DNA of 64,000 nt from Legionella sp. (GTDB taxonomy: Bacteria > Pseudomonadota > Gammaproteobacteria > Legionellales > Legionellaceae), in contig JARLJQ010000040.1 of assembly GCA_031291115.1 (NCBI GenBank), forward strand, positions 27,561 to 91,560. Reading direction: 5' to 3'. The translations under genes were made by a program, and so were the position numbers. The notes below the pieces were generated by a model. The model saw nothing but the letters and a program-made list of their open reading frames with translations. It was not told the origin of the DNA and did no database searches. Positions 62,977 through 64,000 of the stretch are shown here, in pieces (position 1 is the first letter of the stretch; each line of letters starts with the position of its first letter).

Positions 62977-63164
62977 TATATTCGCTATTGCCGGATAGTA
63001 AATCTGGCAATAGCCTATTCAATTGAAAATTCATACTAATACATTAAGTGTAATGGTTGGTTGGGGTTAGATAACGTACCGTCCTGTGATAAAAGCTGAA
63101 AAAACTTTACACATCCAGGGTAAAATGATCTAATCCTCCCATTTCATTTAATACACATAGTTTA

Positions 63165-63554
63165 ATGCAAGGACGAGTAATTGATAAAACAAATCAGGAT
63201 GATTTTCTCTTATTAGATAAATTAATCCCTACCAAACATTTTTTAAGAAAAATTAATAATCTCGTTGATTTTTCGTTTGTCGCTGGATTAGCAGAATCTT
63301 GTTATTGCCCTAACAATGGCCGTCCATCCATTGCTCCCGAATTATATTTTCGGATGCTTTTAATTGGCTATTTATATTCAATAAAATCCACTAGAAAACT
63401 TGTGGATCATATTTCTTTTTTCATAAGTTACTGCGAACATTTGGGGGCAGGGCTTGTCTTTTGCTTCTGTCTTGCAAGAGGCAAAAGGCAAGCCCTGCCC
63501 CCTATGATTTCACTAAATACAAATCATAAGCAAATTCCTTGTTATTTATACTGA
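63165..63554 (+). pseudogene. Truncated IS1182-type transposase
   Basis: Residues 1-92 match the N-terminus of IS1182/DUF772-type transposases (DDFLLLDKLIPTKHFLRKI, NGRPSIAPELYFRMLLIGYLYS, STRKLVDHISFF). The frame then runs into a palindrome (63443-63502) and non-homologous sequence, ending at 63554. The rest of the transposase, including the catalytic core, is missing. The gene cannot be functional. Confidence 0.8.
63443..63502. repeat. Palindromic element at the break in the transposase
   Basis: GGGGGCAGGGCTTGTCTTTT begins a 25-base arm (63443-63467) that pairs with 63478-63502, with two mismatches that allow G-U pairs, around a 10-base loop. It lies exactly where transposase homology ends, so it was inserted into, or formed at, the break. 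It is more GC-rich than the flanks. Confidence 0.7.
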
Positions 63555-63595
63555 AACTGATATAATTATACCAATATGGATATAAATCGTGATAT

Positions 63596-63919
63596 ATGAA
63601 ATCAATATGCTTTTTAGGTGATTCACTAGCTCGATTGAGAGAGTTTGGCTCTGATGCAAAACAAGATGCCGGTTATCAATTAGATAAAATACAGCGGGGT
63701 GAACAGGCAGATGATTTTAAGCCTATGCCATCTATAGGTAAAGGCGTTGAAGAAATCCGGCTTTGGGATGAAACAGGAACTTATAGAGTAATATATACAG
63801 CGAGAATTAAAGATGCGGTTTATGTGCTGCATGCTTTTCAAAAGAAAACCTAAGCTACCGCAAAACGTGATATAGATCTTGCAAAATCTCGTTTCGCTGA
63901 GTTAATACGGAGTAAATAG
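63596..63919 (+). pseudogene. Gp49/RelE-type toxin with an in-frame TAA
   Basis: The frame gives a typical phage-derived killer: FLGDSLARLREFGSDAKQDAGYQLD, FKPMPSIGKGVEEIRLWDETG, YRVIYTARIKDAVYVLHAFQKKT, then TAA at 63851, then ATAKRDIDLAKSRFAELIRSK to TAG 63917. In homologues this is FQKKTQ, so the stop most simply replaces a Gln codon (CAA to TAA). The remaining 85-residue protein lacks the C-terminal helix. The antitoxin gene follows immediately. Confidence 0.78.
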
Positions 63920-63921
63920 AA

Positions 63922-64000
63922 ATGACTAAAATTGAATCTTATGAAAATGTGTGGGATGCACTTGCTGATACAGCAGGTGAGGCGGCTAGCATGCAAGCAA
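63922..64000 (+). CDS. XRE-family antitoxin, 3' end outside window
   Basis: The visible N-terminal 26 residues (MTKIESYENVWDALADTAGE...) match the start of HigA-type antitoxins that pair with Gp49-like killers. The ATG lies 2 bases after the stop of the toxin frame. The HTH itself lies beyond the window edge. Confidence 0.7.
   Translation, partial: MTKIESYENVWDALADTAGEAASMQA

Overview
The window is AT-rich, gene-dense bacterial DNA and most likely comes from a Legionella chromosome. Four things point that way: a THI5-type thiamine pyrimidine synthase (CCCFC motif) under a TPP riboswitch; a FIST-protein / histidine kinase / REC-GGDEF-EAL operon arranged like the L. pneumophila NosP-NahK-Lpg0277 locus; several ankyrin-repeat and long helical or Glu-rich proteins of the kind exported by the Dot/Icm system; and eukaryote-like domains, above all a PHO80-type cyclin. 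The genus is inferred from gene content; no marker gene could be compared. I see no rRNA, tRNA or CRISPR array.

Layout. 1-10 kb holds a CheW/REC fragment, an exported PLP enzyme of the alliinase type, a DJ-1-like protein, a Stealth sugar-phosphate transferase, an SDR, a cluster of decaying genes (IS3 remnant, an FAD amine oxidase in pieces, a frameshifted small gene), a ParD-like/map pair, tspO and mltA. 10-20 kb holds the riboswitch-THI5 unit, an ankyrin protein, a cNMP-binding/HlyD/ABC efflux operon facing a TolC-type gene, and sdaC. 20-31 kb holds two tandem ankyrin genes, a uracil-catabolism (URC-type) operon with upp, a MAPEG protein, two effector-like proteins and an L,D-transpeptidase. 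31-35 kb holds a cytochrome bd operon (group III globin, cydP, cydA, cydB, cydX) downstream of a sequence that closely matches the NsrR operator. 35-46 kb is mostly housekeeping (mscS, phnA/yjdM, ada, dbpA, comEC), followed by an Asp-box repeat protein and an exported formamidase-like enzyme divergent from an OprB-type porin. 46-64 kb is accessory: the cyclin protein, the NosP operon, a helicase-nuclease beside higBA, two further toxin-antitoxin pairs whose toxins both carry in-frame stops, a methyltransferase, an asparaginase homologue with a changed catalytic residue, a Nudix-like protein and a broken transposase.

How the parts connect. Nitric oxide is a plausible shared theme: the globin/bd-oxidase operon has an NsrR-like site, and the NosP-type operon would feed NO sensing into c-di-GMP turnover. 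Small imperfect palindromes recur between genes; one family has three copies here, including one inside the cyd operon. The last 18 kb look like an acquisition and decay zone (toxin-antitoxin systems, orphan helicase, transposase relic, effector candidates).
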